DNA of 64,000 bases. Origin: Taxawa tesnikishii (nom. ined.). Lineage: Eukaryota > Ascomycota > Dothideomycetes > Dothideales. A program made the position numbers and the translations under genes. The stretch covers positions 930,001 through 994,000 of the forward strand of contig JAPDRO010000010.1 of the NCBI GenBank assembly GCA_030247885.1, read 5' to 3'. The notes under the pieces were generated by a model that had not been told where the DNA came from, searched no databases, and saw only the letters and a program-made list of their open reading frames with translations. Positions 1 to 11,900 of the stretch are shown here, piece after piece (position 1 is the stretch's first letter; every line of letters starts with the position of its first letter).

Positions 1-465
1 TTCGCCTTCCGTGAGTAAGGAAGTGTTATCTGGGGTCCCATCGCTACTTTCTTCTGGTGGTTCATCCCCATGAGCGCTAGGATGGAATTCCTCCCCACCC
101 ATTTCGATGTCATCTGCATCCTGCACAGTAGGTTGACGAGGATTGTCTTGTGTATTGACGGAGCTATCTGGCAAAGTTGGGTAAAAGACATGGCTCAAGA
201 AAAGGCGAGTGTTGTATTGTTCGAGAAACGCTGGGCAACTCAGCTGCCAATTTATCGGAGAGCCCTCGCTCTCCATATACGGCAAGAAAGCCTGTGCACG
301 GCCCTATTCCCGGATCTTGTCTCCGGACGCCCGTCCAACGCGTCCAGCGTCCAAAGTCCAACGCCCGCTTCCCGAACCCAACCGCTTTGTGTCCCGCGAG
401 ACAAAATATATGTCCGTCGACCAAGAGAACTAGATTTTTGCAGTACAGCTGGTTTAAGAGGTGCA
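1..465. other. no supported gene
   Basis: An open frame runs from position 70 into the next gene, but its first 130 codons have no domain, signal peptide or splice support. I see no promoter motif that I would defend. Confidence 0.4.
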
Positions 466-1218
466 ATGCTTGGCTTTCTAACTCTGTTTATCGGCGCCAG
501 TGCCGCCTTCGCAAAACAGTATGGTTATATCTTGGTACAGTCGTACCTCTGCCTTCTGCTACTAATCTCTTCACGTAGTGCCGCATCCTGGAACGAAACA
601 TCCTCAGGGGTCATCATTCCAGTGAATATCGAATCCAATCTGAGCTTCGTACCATCGTCGGTTAGCGCACCTTCCGGCTCGACAATACGCTTGCAATATT
701 CGGGTGCCGACATTGGGCCTGTAGCAATATGGCAAGCTCTGGATCCTTGTCAAAAAAACCATACAAATACATCTGTACCTATGCCATCGTTCCACCAGTT
801 TTCCAACGGGTTACACACTCTGGACCTGAAAACCGAGCTCAATGAACGCTACTTTCTCAGCTTTGCTAAAGCGGACTCGAAGCCGTACTGCGACAGCGGG
901 AGAATGCTATACGTTACTCCAATGGATAAGCAGGTTCCATGTGGCTGCAAGTCTGATGGCGTTGGACCTACCGCTTCGGCGGGATTTGCAACGAAACCGA
1001 GCAGTGGCGTGCAGACGCCCAGCATCGTATACGCAAGCAACGTAGCAGTTTCAAGCACACAGCTCAGCAATACCGGAACAAGCGCGTTTCCAAGTAATCA
1101 GTACACAGTGAGCGCACCGGGCCATACTTCACCTCCTATTACAGGTATGGCTAGCAAATACACAGCCACGGGTTGCTTGGTTCTATCGATGTTACTCAGT
1201 GCCTTCTTCTGTCTCTAG
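466..1218 (+). CDS. secreted, GPI-anchored cupredoxin-like protein
   Basis: Probably an extracellular cell-wall protein with a degenerate cupredoxin fold. The start at 466 gives a clean signal peptide (MLGFLTLFIGASAAFA). A 60-nt intron at 519-578 (GTATGG...CACGTAG, branch CTACTAAT) keeps the frame. The mature part follows the pattern of fungal extracellular serine-rich cupredoxins: an F-x-P-x-x-V-x-A strand, a later DPC, then a Y/F-C...C-x-S-G-x-x-x-x-V block near the end of the domain. After it come a Ser/Thr-rich linker and a C-terminal hydrophobic tail (residues TGCLVLSMLLSAFF) that looks like a GPI signal. The His/Met copper ligands of true blue-copper proteins are not obvious, so metal binding is uncertain. 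About 230 aa. It lies 2 kb from the Bim1-like copper gene. The fold call is from motif order only. Confidence 0.6.
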   Translation: MLGFLTLFIGASAAFAKQYGYILVQSYLCLLLLISSRSAASWNETSSGVIIPVNIESNLSFVPSSVSAPSGSTIRLQYSGADIGPVAIWQALDPCQKNHTNTSVPMPSFHQFSNGLHTLDLKTELNERYFLSFAKADSKPYCDSGRMLYVTPMDKQVPCGCKSDGVGPTASAGFATKPSSGVQTPSIVYASNVAVSSTQLSNTGTSAFPSNQYTVSAPGHTSPPITGMASKYTATGCLVLSMLLSAFFCL

Positions 1219-1623
1219 TAGGTTTGTATAGCGTAGCCATCTAGATAGTCATTCCGTATGTAGAACAGCAATACAATAGTCAAGATTACATTGCACCGTC
1301 GTAAAGTCCAGAACATTATAAAGAGCCACCAATACAGATCAAAATGCATGTGTTTGCACATGTGTGACATTGTGAGACATCCGAGACAACGAAAGGCCAA
1401 CAGTGCATACTCACCCATGTCACAAAGACCCATTTCCGAACTCTGTAAGCTAACCTCGAATCGGTCCCAGTTTTGAGCGCTGAGATCCCACTTCAGGGAC
1501 GTTCATACTCGAGAGTGTATGTTAGGGAAAAGGGACTGATTACATAGCATGCAAAGGGATATAAGACGAGGCGAAGTACTAATGTACGTCTATGACTAGG
1601 ATTGCATTGTAGCTAGAAGAAAA
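1219..1623. other. intergenic, nothing recognised
   Basis: About 400 bp between two plus-strand genes. Short open frames on both strands lack start context, introns or recognisable residues. Confidence 0.5.
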
Positions 1624-2091
1624 ATGGCTTGTTCACGAAAGAGGGCTCGCTCGGTCGATGGCGGAGGAATATCTCTGCAACTACAGATCCAAACTCTTCA
1701 AGAAGTAGAAGACGCCCATCATAGGGATATCCTGGATCAACTTGACTACCTTCAGAGCCAGCTTGCGAACACCGGTTCATCAGCTCGGCCTTGCTTCAAG
1801 CGGCTGAAAACTAGTGATACCAGAGCGACAAAGTTGTTGGTGTCTACAGATACAAACCAATCGCAGTCTACATCCGGTTCTCCATGCCCTGCAACGCCCG
1901 TGAGCTCGATATTCCGAACTATCGTGGTAAACCTGATACACACTGTTGTTACTGAAGCATCTCGCAAAGCTACGAGTAAGTGCACCCGCTTTGTTAACAT
2001 CCAATGTTCACACGTCATAGAGCAGTTCACCTGGCGTGATATACTAGCTGGACTAGAGTTGGATCATGTTTTGTCAATGACTCGCAGATAA
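1624..2091 (+). CDS. small nuclear-type protein, unknown function
   Basis: Not a family I recognise. ATG 1624 opens MACSRKRARS, a basic stretch that could be a nuclear localisation signal. It is followed by a Q/L/E-rich segment with heptad spacing (about residues 20-50, possible short coiled coil) and a Ser/Thr-rich linker. A 45-nt intron at 1976-2020 (A|GTAAGT...TCATAG, branch GTTAACAT) is a multiple of three and removes a low-quality stretch, leaving about 140 aa that end in FTWRDILAGLELDHV. The intact frame and the good splice sites argue for a real gene. Small basic-plus-coiled-coil proteins of this type are often lineage-specific regulators, but that is inference. Confidence 0.5.
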   Translation: MACSRKRARSVDGGGISLQLQIQTLQEVEDAHHRDILDQLDYLQSQLANTGSSARPCFKRLKTSDTRATKLLVSTDTNQSQSTSGSPCPATPVSSIFRTIVVNLIHTVVTEASRKATSKCTRFVNIQCSHVIEQFTWRDILAGLELDHVLSMTRR

Positions 2092-3326
2092 ATTTGATAA
2101 GGAGGAGCACCAACCCGAGCATCAGGGTGACGAGTAATAGGGAGTCATGTCCATAGACATAAGTAATAAAAAACATGGAGATATTCGCCCTAATCATGCC
2201 GTACACATCGTGCCATGAACTGCCGATAGTAGCTCCTATTTGCTGGTAGAAGCTGAAAACGATGGAGAACAGTGTACGATCGGTAAGCCAATGGCAAATA
2301 TCCGACGGGCTTATGGCTGTTAGACGATTGTATCTCTGTTCATTGACCGTCTTGCCCCTCGCGCATCTGACAAACCTTTCCCTAGTCATGAAACGCCGCT
2401 TGGGAGTGGACACACGCATAACTATCAAGGTACTGTAGCAGTAGATACATGAAAACCACCGCGGCGAGGTTGCGCCTCGGGCCCGTGTGGGCTGCTGGAA
2501 ATGCGGGCAAAACGGAAGGCGGCGCACGGTGCAGGCCGAATCTGGCCTAGCTCGGCGCGCCGCCAGACGTGGATCCCATGTGGGCTGCATGGCGTACGGC
2601 ATCACGTCCGCGGGGGACATGGATCCAGGCTTAGCCATTGCCCTTGCGGTTACGGCTCCGTGTGGGGGATCTAGTGGACGGGACTTTAGCCGCGCGGACG
2701 GCTTCTCACATGGGATTTCTGCTCCGCGGGCTGGGAAGCCAAGACAAGCCAAGACAAATACAGTAGCCGCGGGGCGATTATCCCGCAGGGGCAAGTCACC
2801 ACATACAGCCTTCATTAGTCTCTGTGTTACAACTATTTCGTCGCTGAAATCGATGTCTCCCCATCTCCTCTTGCACTTGCCCCCATGAACATGACCTTTC
2901 CCATTGATTGCGACAACGCGTGGAGTTTCCTTGCACAGCAGCTCTCATCTGCCCGGATGCTGATTCCAACAGCTAAAGAGTTCCTTCGTCCATGTTTTGC
3001 TTGCCTCGCTCCATCTCTTGTCTGGAACACCGGTCATGCTCCTCCTGCATTGGCCAAAGAAAAGCGAAAGATGGGGTACTTGACTAAAGGATAACAAACG
3101 CTTTCCGGGGAGCCGCGCGGCACACGAAGCGATGCTCGTGTATCCTCCAACCAAAAAACAAGGCGGCAAGGATCTGCAATCTCTGACTGGCCGAGCAGCG
3201 CGCTTGTAGGCGGCGCAGCACCCAAACGCCCAATCGAAGTCACAATCCCGGCGCTTCCTAGAGTATGTCTGAAGAGGAGTGATCCAAGCGTCTGTATGAA
3301 TACCTGGTGCAACCCATCTCATTGTA
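2092..3326. other. 1.2 kb without a convincing gene
   Basis: Holds a GC-rich core (about 2450-2720). A minus-strand open frame (2027-2815) has one strong membrane-like segment near its end (LLLVTLMLGLVLLLIKFI), but it lacks a good start and overlaps the end of the preceding gene. I would not call it without transcript support. Confidence 0.4.
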
Positions 3327-4287
3327 GTGTTCCTTGCTTTTCTTACACTTCCCTTTGCCAATATGTTACTGTTAACACTGGCGATGATTCTAGCAGCGAC
3401 ACGGACTGCAGTCGTCGCACATACCGTCATTACATATCCAGGTTGGAGAGGGAACAACCTAGCAACGAACGGGACTCCACCGGCGATGGATCCGTCTGCG
3501 CGAGTAGTAAATCAGGTGGATGGGCAATTGACGTTCCCATGGGGTGTAAGTTTCACTGCACGAGCACTTCAAGGATGTTTAACCATGCTCGTAGGCTCAG
3601 TGGGCGTATCCATGCGGCGGTATGCCACAAACTCAGAACCGAAGCCTATGGCCTATCTCGGGTGGAGCAATAGCTGTCCAACCAGGGTGGTTTGCTGGCC
3701 ACTCCAGCGCGGTATTCTATCTCAACATCGGATTCAGCGAGCCAGGGGGCTCGCGCCTCGAAATATGAGTCATCCGGTATGTAAGACTTCGAAAGTTAAC
3801 CTACATCGTGTAATCTTCGATCTGTACAGGTTGTGCCTCCCTTCGCCGTCATCGGGCCAACAAACGAGCAGTACGATGGAACCTTTGCTTGCCCCAGGTG
3901 CCGTTGCCCGCCAACGTAACGTTCGGGGTCAGTCAAAGGCCTGCGCATCATTTTATCACTATACTTATCTTCCAGGTTGGCGACAATGTCACTATCCAGG
4001 TGGTACAACTAGCACAGCATGGGGCAGCGATATACAATTGTGCTGATGTGACGTTAGCTGGTAGAGTATCTGGCTTAAGCAAACGACCGCGACTATGCTA
4101 ACACAAATTCAGAACCACAACATGTTGCTATGGTCAACTCTAGCAATTGCTTTAACTCTACTGATCTTTCGTCCAGCTCGTATTTGAGACAACTAGCTTG
4201 TCATCCGCATTACCGATTGCGTATGTTCCTTCATGGGCTTCCTTCCTGCCAGTTTTCGTTGCGATCTTCGGCTCGACCTTCCAGTAA
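3327..4287 (+). CDS. Bim1/X325-like GPI-anchored copper-binding protein
   Basis: LPMO-like copper protein of the Bim1/X325 family, which in fungi binds Cu at the cell surface and does not cut polysaccharide. Exons 3327-3545, 3601-3776, 3830-3927, 3976-4060 and 4113-4287; introns are 48-55 nt with GT-AG borders. The start is 3327 or, for a tighter signal peptide, 3363; cleavage leaves His as first residue (AVVA|HTVITYPGW). The other two expected ligands are visible: His in GWFAGHSSAVFY and Asp in IYNCADVTL. The family landmarks YPCGG, NMSHPV and NVTIQVVQLAQHGAA are all present. The C-terminus has the hydrophobic GPI-type tail (FLPVFVAIFGSTFQ, stop 4285-4287). Three one-base frame slips interrupt it (GGGGG 3745-3749, CCCC 3892-3895, and near 4175), each explained by one missing base. 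Either a young pseudogene or, more likely, sequence error, because no in-frame stops or ligand losses accompany them. Confidence 0.88.
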
Positions 4288-4814
4288 TCGCTCGAAGGTC
4301 AAGTAGTAGGGGCACTCTCCTTGGATGTGACTACGAGTAGATAGGTTCTAATAATGAAACAGTCCGTTTCAACTAGAAAAGAAATATCGCGCGGCGCGAC
4401 TATGACGTTGCTGTACGAAAAAGTCAGGTCTAGCCTCGCCGAACATTACCAAACAACACGTCCGTGACAGTCTCATTGCAGGGAACAACGCCAAAATCAC
4501 TTCGGTGCGCCCATGCTTTAAGCCTTCTGGAGGCACCCGTCAGATCGCAAACCATGGGCCGCACATGGAGCGCATCTTAAGCAGTACTTTACAGCTAACA
4601 GCGCCTTCGAACATGCTCTAGCAGTATCACCGACTGTTGCGATCGGCGCAAAATTTGGGGATGGAGAGGAACAGGGTAATTAAAGAGTAACGTTGATTGA
4701 AGAGACCTAAACAGAAACAAGCCAGCACCATCTCGATACCATAGCATACATCGAACCAGCAACCCGGAAGAACTACGCCGGCTTCATGCGCAGGTAGTGA
4801 CAGGACCCTCTCTC
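4288..4814. other. intergenic, nothing recognised
   Basis: About 530 bp between the convergent Bim1-like and MADS-like genes. No repeat or coding signal seen. Confidence 0.5.
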
Positions 4815-5913
4815 CTACACCGCAGAAGCTCGGACGTACCGGCCTCGGGCATTTCGTAGGCGCTTTGCTTTGTCCTTGTGACGCCCACTAGTTGGTGAGT
4901 TGTCCAGCGCCTGCCTCGTCCTCTTCTTTGACGGTTTTGAAGCCGACGGAGTGTCATGAGTACAGTCGTTGGCCTCATTGGCGGCCTTGTGTGGCACCGC
5001 ACCGGCAAGCTGCGGATCTGAAGCTGTCGGGTCGTCCGACAGCGACCCCTCTATATGAACTTGGTCGCTGTTCTCAGAGGTATGTGAGAAGATGCTGGAG
5101 CGTCCTAATTCCCAGCGTTGCGGCCCACTCATACTACCAATTGATCCAACCTCGTCGGCAGGCTTCTGTTCAGTCCTGAAGAGGTCATGTCTTTGCGAGA
5201 AGACACCCGTGCCAGCAATTGGCATCTCCACTTGCCCCTGAAAAGTGTGATGGTGAATGTTCCTCAGCCCTGCCAATTGCTCTGCATATGTATCAAGGGA
5301 AGGCTTCCAAGGAATCTGCAACCGAAGTCCGGCTTGGTTCAAGGACGAAGGTGCTTGCGAATCATGTCTCTCAGGGCTGTGGTATATTGAGTTGTTGGTG
5401 GGCATGCAGGAGAAAGACAGCTCTCGAACGTTGTGCGCAGGTATGGCGGCATCCTTGGTCAAGTAGTAGTCCTGAGAGCCATCTTGCGACCAAGTGGTCT
5501 CTGGACTGTCCAATCGCAGAGGCGGTAAGGATATATGCGCGTCTCTTGTAGTACCGCTATCTCCCTCGTCGGGTAGGACTGTCGCGGATGGTACGTTCAA
5601 GATTTCGGGTGAATGGAGGCGTGGCAGAGCGGCGATGGATGAGGTTTCAGGACGCTAAAAGATGTAAGCATAAGGCCTAGGGAGAGGGTACTAGTCATAC
5701 GTCTGTCTGTTTCGGCGACTCCTGGGGCTGGGTAAAGAAAGAGATCCGTCGCTCGCCAAGCTGTAACAAAAGGTGAACTTTGGCGTCTGGGCAGTATTCG
5801 GACAGGGCGCGTGCCTTGTTCAACAACATCCTGCCCCGATGGACAAATTTCTTGGTCATAGAGGATGCTTGCAAGCCTTGCAGGTAAGCTGAGACGATTC
5901 GGTCGGAAGACAT
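4815..5913 (-). CDS. MADS-box-like transcription factor candidate
   Basis: Exon 1 is 5913-5701 and exon 2 is 5654-4815, joined in phase 0 across a 46-nt intron (GTATGA...TTTTAG); 350 aa. Residues 17-61 read like a divergent MADS-box: TKKFVHRGRMLLNKA, then LSEYC-x-DAKVHLLL and ERRISFF, matching the R-x-x-x-F-x-x-R-x-x-x-L-x-x-KA ... LS-x-x-C-D-A-x-V-x-L order of SRF-type domains. The rest is a Pro/Ser/His-rich, probably disordered tail ending in two basic clusters (KPSKKRTRQ, KDKAKRLRNARGR) that fit nuclear import. The first basic strand of a canonical MADS-box is weak, and the frame stays open upstream, so a short upstream exon (toward 6085) is possible. The gene at 17078-18103 shares strand, domain order and a phase-0 intron behind the domain. 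Confidence 0.55.
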
Positions 5914-7870
5914 AACGGTCAAATGCTGGCGCTTGCTGATGTCTGTGATTCCTGTCTGTAGAAGAAGACGCGGGTAATATTCGTACTGTGACTATGTGGG
6001 CATGTATTCTGCCTTGTAGATATACACCTCGCCAGGTCAACCCGTGGATTCCAGATCTCGTTTTCGCATCTTCGGCCGCCGCCAATCAAAAGCGAAGTGT
6101 AGGGCTAAACAGGACAGGGATGGGGGATGGGAAATGGGGAATGAGAAATGGGAAATGGGAAATGGACGCACACCTCTCTCCACATCCATGGAAAGGCACC
6201 CCGAACGAAAGTTATCTCTCGCGCTGCTGAACTGTACAACAACTTCTTACAACCAACGTTGTATCTTACTTAGCGCTGCTTGACCTGCTCCTTAACTGGC
6301 GAAGCTGAAGTTGATTTGGGCCGTTGATGTTTCCTAGTGCCGCTGCCCGACTGCATGGCGGTAGTGTCCATCTCTTCCTCGTCCGAAAGCCCTCTCATTG
6401 TCCGAGTGCAAGCTGCCTGTGCAACATCATCGTGCCAACTAGTGAGCCGAGCGTTGAAAAGCGACAGTTTTGTCGTGTGCTGTAGTGATAGTGTCAAAGA
6501 TGACGCTTAGGAGAAAGTGACGGCGGAGCACGATTGCACGACCCCTCTCGACTGTTCTAGTGTTGCCGAGGGCGTGACGCTCGAAGAATCAATCAAGTTA
6601 TTCATACTATACCAAATGGTAGCTAAGAACAGCTACACCACAGCCTCCACTAATTAGATCTTTGGAAATTACGTCTTGATGGATGATTACCGTCGACTAC
6701 GCCATGAAAGCCCCTCCTTGTCACTGTCGACCCCCACATGATCCCACCAAATCTCATCAAGCTCGGATACCAACTCTGAGCATGGCGAAAGGATGGCTTT
6801 ATCTTGCTCTCGATTTTACAGGAGCTGTCATTCAACGATGACTCATGAGCTCAGACGCACCTCCTGCAAGCACGTAGACAAGGGGTTGCATCGCATATGC
6901 AGCATACACCATCGCCCTCAGAGACAACCCCAGAGGACTTACAGTGGCGCCTCCTACCAGCCGTTCTGTTGCCGGTTAATTTCATTTATGAAGCGTGATG
7001 GGTGCCTAAGTTGTCCTTGCCATGTGTGGGCTGTTCCTCTGGCACATTCTATTGTTATGTGTTCCTTCTTCCTCTTTCTCCCTTACATCGCTCGTCTCCG
7101 AGTTGTCCTCTTTCCCTCCGAAGTGTAACGTTCGCTGAATGCGGGAGTGGGTGAGGAGTTCCGGCGTCGCGCGGTGTCCGCCCTCTCGGTGCGACGGAGG
7201 GTCTTCTATTGATCAAAATGTGACCGCTGCTACGGTCGGTGCCAGAGTAGAGTTATGATGTGCTCCTTTTTCCAGCTGACATAGTCGGCGGTTTCTGCGG
7301 TTGATAGCTGGGTCTTCGATCCGCGTTAGCGTCTGAACGGGCGTTCTACATAGACGAACAAGATCAGTCGACCGATCATTGTGAGTAGTGAGAGGAAAAG
7401 GACAGTAGCCGGACCCATGTAGTCAAGCGCGACACGGACACGTTTTTGAAGTGGGAGACATGGTAATTCGATCGATGACGGATGATTGGTATCCCTGGGG
7501 GTTGGGCGGACAGATGAAACACTAGTGCTGCATGGGTTATCCTGGTGCACCGGGCGCATCGGGTGAGTGCCGGCTGTACTAGCTGCAGCGCGCTAGCCCG
7601 CGGCCCACGTGCAGCCCTGTGGGGTAGAAGTAGAAGAGGAGGGCTGCTAGGCGGCAGCGCTACGGAACACACCACCCGGGTGGCGCTATTCTGGCGGGCG
7701 CTTAAGAGACGACAGACGGGAAACCGAGGCCTGGATGTCGTCTCTTACATCCGAAAACGCATCTGCTAAAAGCGTTGGAAAGCGGGATTTGGGAAAGCAG
7801 TCTGCACATAGAGTGGGTGTTCTAAGTAAAAGACGTGTTCTCATAGATGAACATGCCTTGAATGTAACCT
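5914..7870. other. 2 kb gene-poor stretch with a purine repeat
   Basis: Apart from the repeat at 6121-6165 it holds only weak open frames. The best is 6270-6497 (minus), 75 codons without an ATG, acidic then basic (LSDEEEMD ... RKHQRPK), which could be an exon of an unseen gene. GC rises around 7590-7700. No transposon ends or RNA genes recognised. Confidence 0.4.
6121..6165. repeat. short purine tandem repeat (GGGAAATG unit)
   Basis: Imperfect copies of GGGAAATG / GGGGAATGAG run for about 45 bp. The plus strand is almost pure purine, with regular T at the unit ends. A simple minisatellite upstream of the MADS-like gene; no coding meaning. Confidence 0.75.
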
Positions 7871-8409
7871 TCATCTTTCGCAGATATGATTCACGCTGCG
7901 ATGCGAAGTTGTCTCGCCATTGCCTTTCTTTGCCGGCCGCTCGACGTTCTCCCACCACTCGGTAAAGTCCCGCAGCTCTTTCTTGGATACATTGCCCTTG
8001 GCCAACGCGCGGTCTATGAAGTGTGACACCACTCTACTGCTGCTATCGACCCAGTTCATCAAGGCTATGCACCAGTCCTGCATCTGAAGGTTCTCTTCTT
8101 CCAACAAGGCTGTACGATTCTTGAGTGCTTTCTGCCTCCTTTGAAGCTCATCAGTATAGCAAAAGGTCAATCGTAAAACCCTCTGCCAACTTACTCGAAA
8201 AGCTCCTGAAAAGACGCCATGCTGATCAATATGTTGAATGTTCCTAGGGGGTTGTGAATCTGTAAGAAGCGATTCTGTAGGACCTCTCTGTCATTTTGAG
8301 CACAACGTAAGAGCCGCTCATGGTTGTCCGTGTCCCGCTTTTCGTTTGTTGGGGGCCCTTTGCCCGGAGTCGGGAACTGAACGTAGCCAGAAGCTTCGGT
8401 AAGGTTCAT
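7871..8409 (-). CDS. small coiled-coil protein, unknown function
   Basis: Exon 1 8409-8195, exon 2 8138-7871, intron 56 nt (GTAAGT...TTCAAAG); 160 aa from ATG 8409. The region around the splice junction is a heptad-like coiled coil (residues about 65-105: QELFE/RQKALKNRTALLEEENLQMQDW). A Trp/Glu-rich tail follows (DFTEWWENVERPAKK). The join is phase-correct and the frame is intact. I recognise no family. Its start lies only about 50 bp from a plus-strand open frame at 8460, so only one of the two may be real. Confidence 0.5.
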
Positions 8410-8459
8410 AAATCTTGCGGAGCCCTAGAAGATAACCTGAAATCATACTTTTTAACGTG

Positions 8460-8714
8460 ATGGGGATCAGAGTACCTGCGATAGTAGCTTTGGCAAACAG
8501 GCTCAGAGTGCGACTAGTGAAGATAGGCAGAACATTCTCTCGAAGATCTTCTGAGCCTCAGTCTGTCTGCATCGCCGGCCCAGAATACACCGATGGATAT
8601 GGATATACCGATGCTCCGCCGCCATACGAAACCAAAATACTGGGGATGTCAGGGTTGGAGCCACCTCGCTCTCTCCACTACGTAGATTCGAAAACAATTT
8701 ATCACGTGAAGTAA
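8460..8714 (+). CDS. small protein with PPPY motif, uncertain
   Basis: 84 codons from ATG 8460. The basic N-terminal half (LRVRLVKIGRTFSRRS) is followed by YTDGYGYTDAPPPYET. PPPY is the classical ligand for WW domains of Nedd4/Rsp5-type ubiquitin ligases and arrestin-type adaptors. No intron, no homolog recognised, and close head-to-head with the coiled-coil gene, so it may be chance. Confidence 0.3.
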   Translation: MGIRVPAIVALANRLRVRLVKIGRTFSRRSSEPQSVCIAGPEYTDGYGYTDAPPPYETKILGMSGLEPPRSLHYVDSKTIYHVK

Positions 8715-8952
8715 AGTGTGAGTGCGAATGAGTGATAGAGAGGGAGAGCGATGTAGCAGAAGTCTGTACTGATTAACATACTAGGCTCGTACTGTAATTG
8801 CCAATACCTGACGCTTCTAATGAGACACTGTGTGCGCATGTAATGCCATACTCTACGCCTTATCGAGGGATTTGATGAGTTGCGTGAAAGCTTAGATATC
8901 CTGCTCATGGTATGAAAGCGAAGGGGGCGTAGAGGGAGCTACCTCTTTTCAT

Positions 8953-11900
8953 CTAGAAGAACCCACTCTCGGTTTGAGCAAGTTTGCGTTTCACTGGGAG
9001 AGAAGGTAATGCCTTTTCAGGGCTCCTGTGATCTATACTTCCGAACGGAGCGTTCAATCTCTGCCTTGTGATGATATTCTCCAGGGACTGGGGTAGGCCA
9101 CTTATGGACCTGGGTTCAGAGGTGAAACCTCTCAACGTGATTCCAACGATGTCAGACATGTTGGGCACTGTGAAGCGGATCCGCCTCTTGAAGAAGGGGC
9201 ACTCCGAGAAGCCGGATCGACGCAGATGACTGGGTGGCCAAGTACGACGAAGTATGCTTTCGAGGTTGCAAGCTGATGATAGAGTATTCTCCTGCCATGT
9301 TGCGACAACCGCAGCCTACAGAAGATATGACCGATGCAGGTATACAGACCGCTATTGAAGACGGGCATATCTTCGAGCTCAAAGTAGAAGATCGACGCGT
9401 ACATTGAGTCTGAAGCAGGTTCCAATATCCTGGTGCAGGCAAGATAATTGATTGTTTGCTGCTTGAGAGCGTGCATGGCACGGACGTCATCGATTTCGGT
9501 TTGTTCGCCTTGCAGTGGCATGTTCATTCGATGATAGCGACCGCGTGAACTTTCGGGTATGGTATTGAGCAGCGCTTGCCACCCTTGTTCTCCATCAACA
9601 TTCCTCATCAGTGTAGTGTAAAGGCGAGCGAAGAACTTGTCCTTCACAGGCGACTTTGAAGCAGTCTTTGCATTCAAAGACTGTTTGCTATACGTGCCAG
9701 TACCAAGGGATAACACAAAATCGGGCTCTCCCTATCAGGCCAGATGTAACGCACTTCCCACATTGCAATGCTGAGAGGATTAATGTGCTGGAGATCTCCA
9801 ACTTGGGAGGTTCCGAGGTGCTTTATCGTCTTCGGTTTGGATAACCTAGACATGATCAGTTGGAGAGGCTTAGATTAAAAACAACCGCATACCATGGCGC
9901 TGTAGAAGTAGAAGATGCTCTAAAGTATCTCATACAGTCTTCTAAAATTCTGCCAGATTTGATGGGCTACTCACGCGTCCTTGGAGGATGCGTCATGCTT
10001 AGGGCGGCGACCTCGAATCAAACTGTAACCTGATGCATCATCAGTTTGAATCTAGTGAAGAGCTGTGCCGACTTACCTGTACTTTCCGGCCTTGTCCACC
10101 CGTTGTAGTTAGTGAACAAACAGGGAATGGCCTCACACGCAGACTTTGTGGTTACAGCCACTTTCGTGTCGTTACTCAGAGGATTAAACATCTTGGTCTG
10201 TTTGCCGAGGGTCGTGTGATAAGTCTCTTTAGTAGCTGCGGAGCTATACTTCCAGTCTTGCCAGTAAGACGTTGCAAGTTCTTGAACACGGCTGAACATT
10301 AACGTTGACTTTCCTTCTTTCTTGAGTATTCTTCCAGCCAAGTCCTCGAATCTGCGCATGGATTCCGCCGCACTCCATTGCATTAGGAACAATCCAATGA
10401 TGACCAGCCCACCTGAGATGTGAGTATACGATGTTTGCCACGAGCGAACGTTCTCCTTACCTGCTGAGGTGCCACAGACAAAGTCGAAGAAATCGTAGAG
10501 GGGGCACTGAAACACAGAGAAGCGTTGCTCGAGAGCTGTGAGAATTACGAGAGAGATGATGCCACGTACTCCACCTCCGTCAAGACTCAGAATCCTGACA
10601 CCAGCGGTAGGAGGGATAAGCTGGAGGCAGGGACCCTCATTGGGGTCACCACAGAGCATGCAGAAAGAGATGCGGAAACTGTGTCGTTCGTCCGGGGACC
10701 TTGTGCCAAACGCACTGATGCAGTCGTTACACACTGCATGGCCACAGGTCAAAACCTTGTCAGGCGTTCTCATTAGACAGCACAAACAAGTCAGATGGCT
10801 GCGCAAATCTTTGAGGTGCTTGTGCAAACACGCGAGCCTAGTTGCGTGGATATGGAGTGCAGACAGTTCTTGACTTTTTGTATGTGGAATAATTTCTCAA
10901 ATTCTTGATAAACGTTAATAAGGAACATCTTACGCGTCGAGCCCTGAAGGGAGTATGTATAGATGCAGGTCTTGATTGTATTCTTGTATAGCTTGTTGAA
11001 TAGCGATGACGGAGGAAACTCTATACGCCAAGTCAGTACTCCCTGTATAGTGTGATCGGCCAGGTAGCGTACGATGTGAGTCGGGTGTATAGCTTGCAAA
11101 CAGCAGAGCAGAAGCCAGCAGAGGACAGGCGAGATGATTTAGCCATACTTCACTCGGTAGCTGCGCAAGGACGTTGTCAAGATGAGTTTCAAAATGCTCC
11201 AGAGTGAAGCCTTGTGGTCTACTGGCTTCAACGAAGGAGAAAGTAGACGAGGATTGCCGGCAAAAATGATCAAGTAGCAAATCGGCAAAGGCATTGATAT
11301 GTGAAGTGCTGAACCGGAGGTCGTTATCTACGCGACGGTAATGTTGGTCTTTCTGGCAAGCCTTGATGCGCTGTCGAAGGAGGTCAGACTTCTCGCGAAT
11401 ACTAAAAGTATTCCGCATGCCAACAATTCGGATTTCTGGAAGATGCGACCGCAATGCACTTTGGACATCGGCATCCGTGAGGCCCAGATTCTTATCCTTC
11501 ATTGTTTGTAAGATATGCTCACGCAATTCCATCTCGGCAGTAGCAGCATCGAAATCTTTGGCTACCGTCTCTAAAACGACAAGCACAGGAGGCAAGCACT
11601 TCTCCGGCAAGTCTGAGGCTGGTTTCTCAACGGCTTGCTCCGCAAGGAGTTCGGCAACGACTCCAGAGCCGCCGAGATCTGAGGCGAAGTAGCATATCAC
11701 GCATGATAGGAGGCCAAAGACTCGCGCACAGAGCAAGTTACCGATACGCCGGCGGGTCCAAGGTCCTGACAGACTATTCGTCCAACTAATGACACGATGT
11801 TTTTGCGGTCCCTCTCCAGTCACATTGTTCCATTGCGAAGCATTAGGAATCTGCAGCTCGTGGTCTATGAAGACTATGTCGTTGGCGTTACCGAAATTCT

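Noticed and set aside
2027-2815. 262-codon minus-strand frame with one membrane-like segment
   Set aside because: No ATG in good context, odd composition in the first two thirds, and overlap with the better-supported gene ending at 2091.
5597-6085. 162-codon minus-strand frame
   Set aside because: It overlaps exon 1 of the MADS-like gene in another frame and has no motif of its own.
9800-10000. PLP gene first read as broken by a stop codon and frameshift around exon 4
   Set aside because: A 55-nt intron (9920-9974) followed by a 27-nt exon and a 47-nt intron restores the expected STAPW block, so there is no break there.
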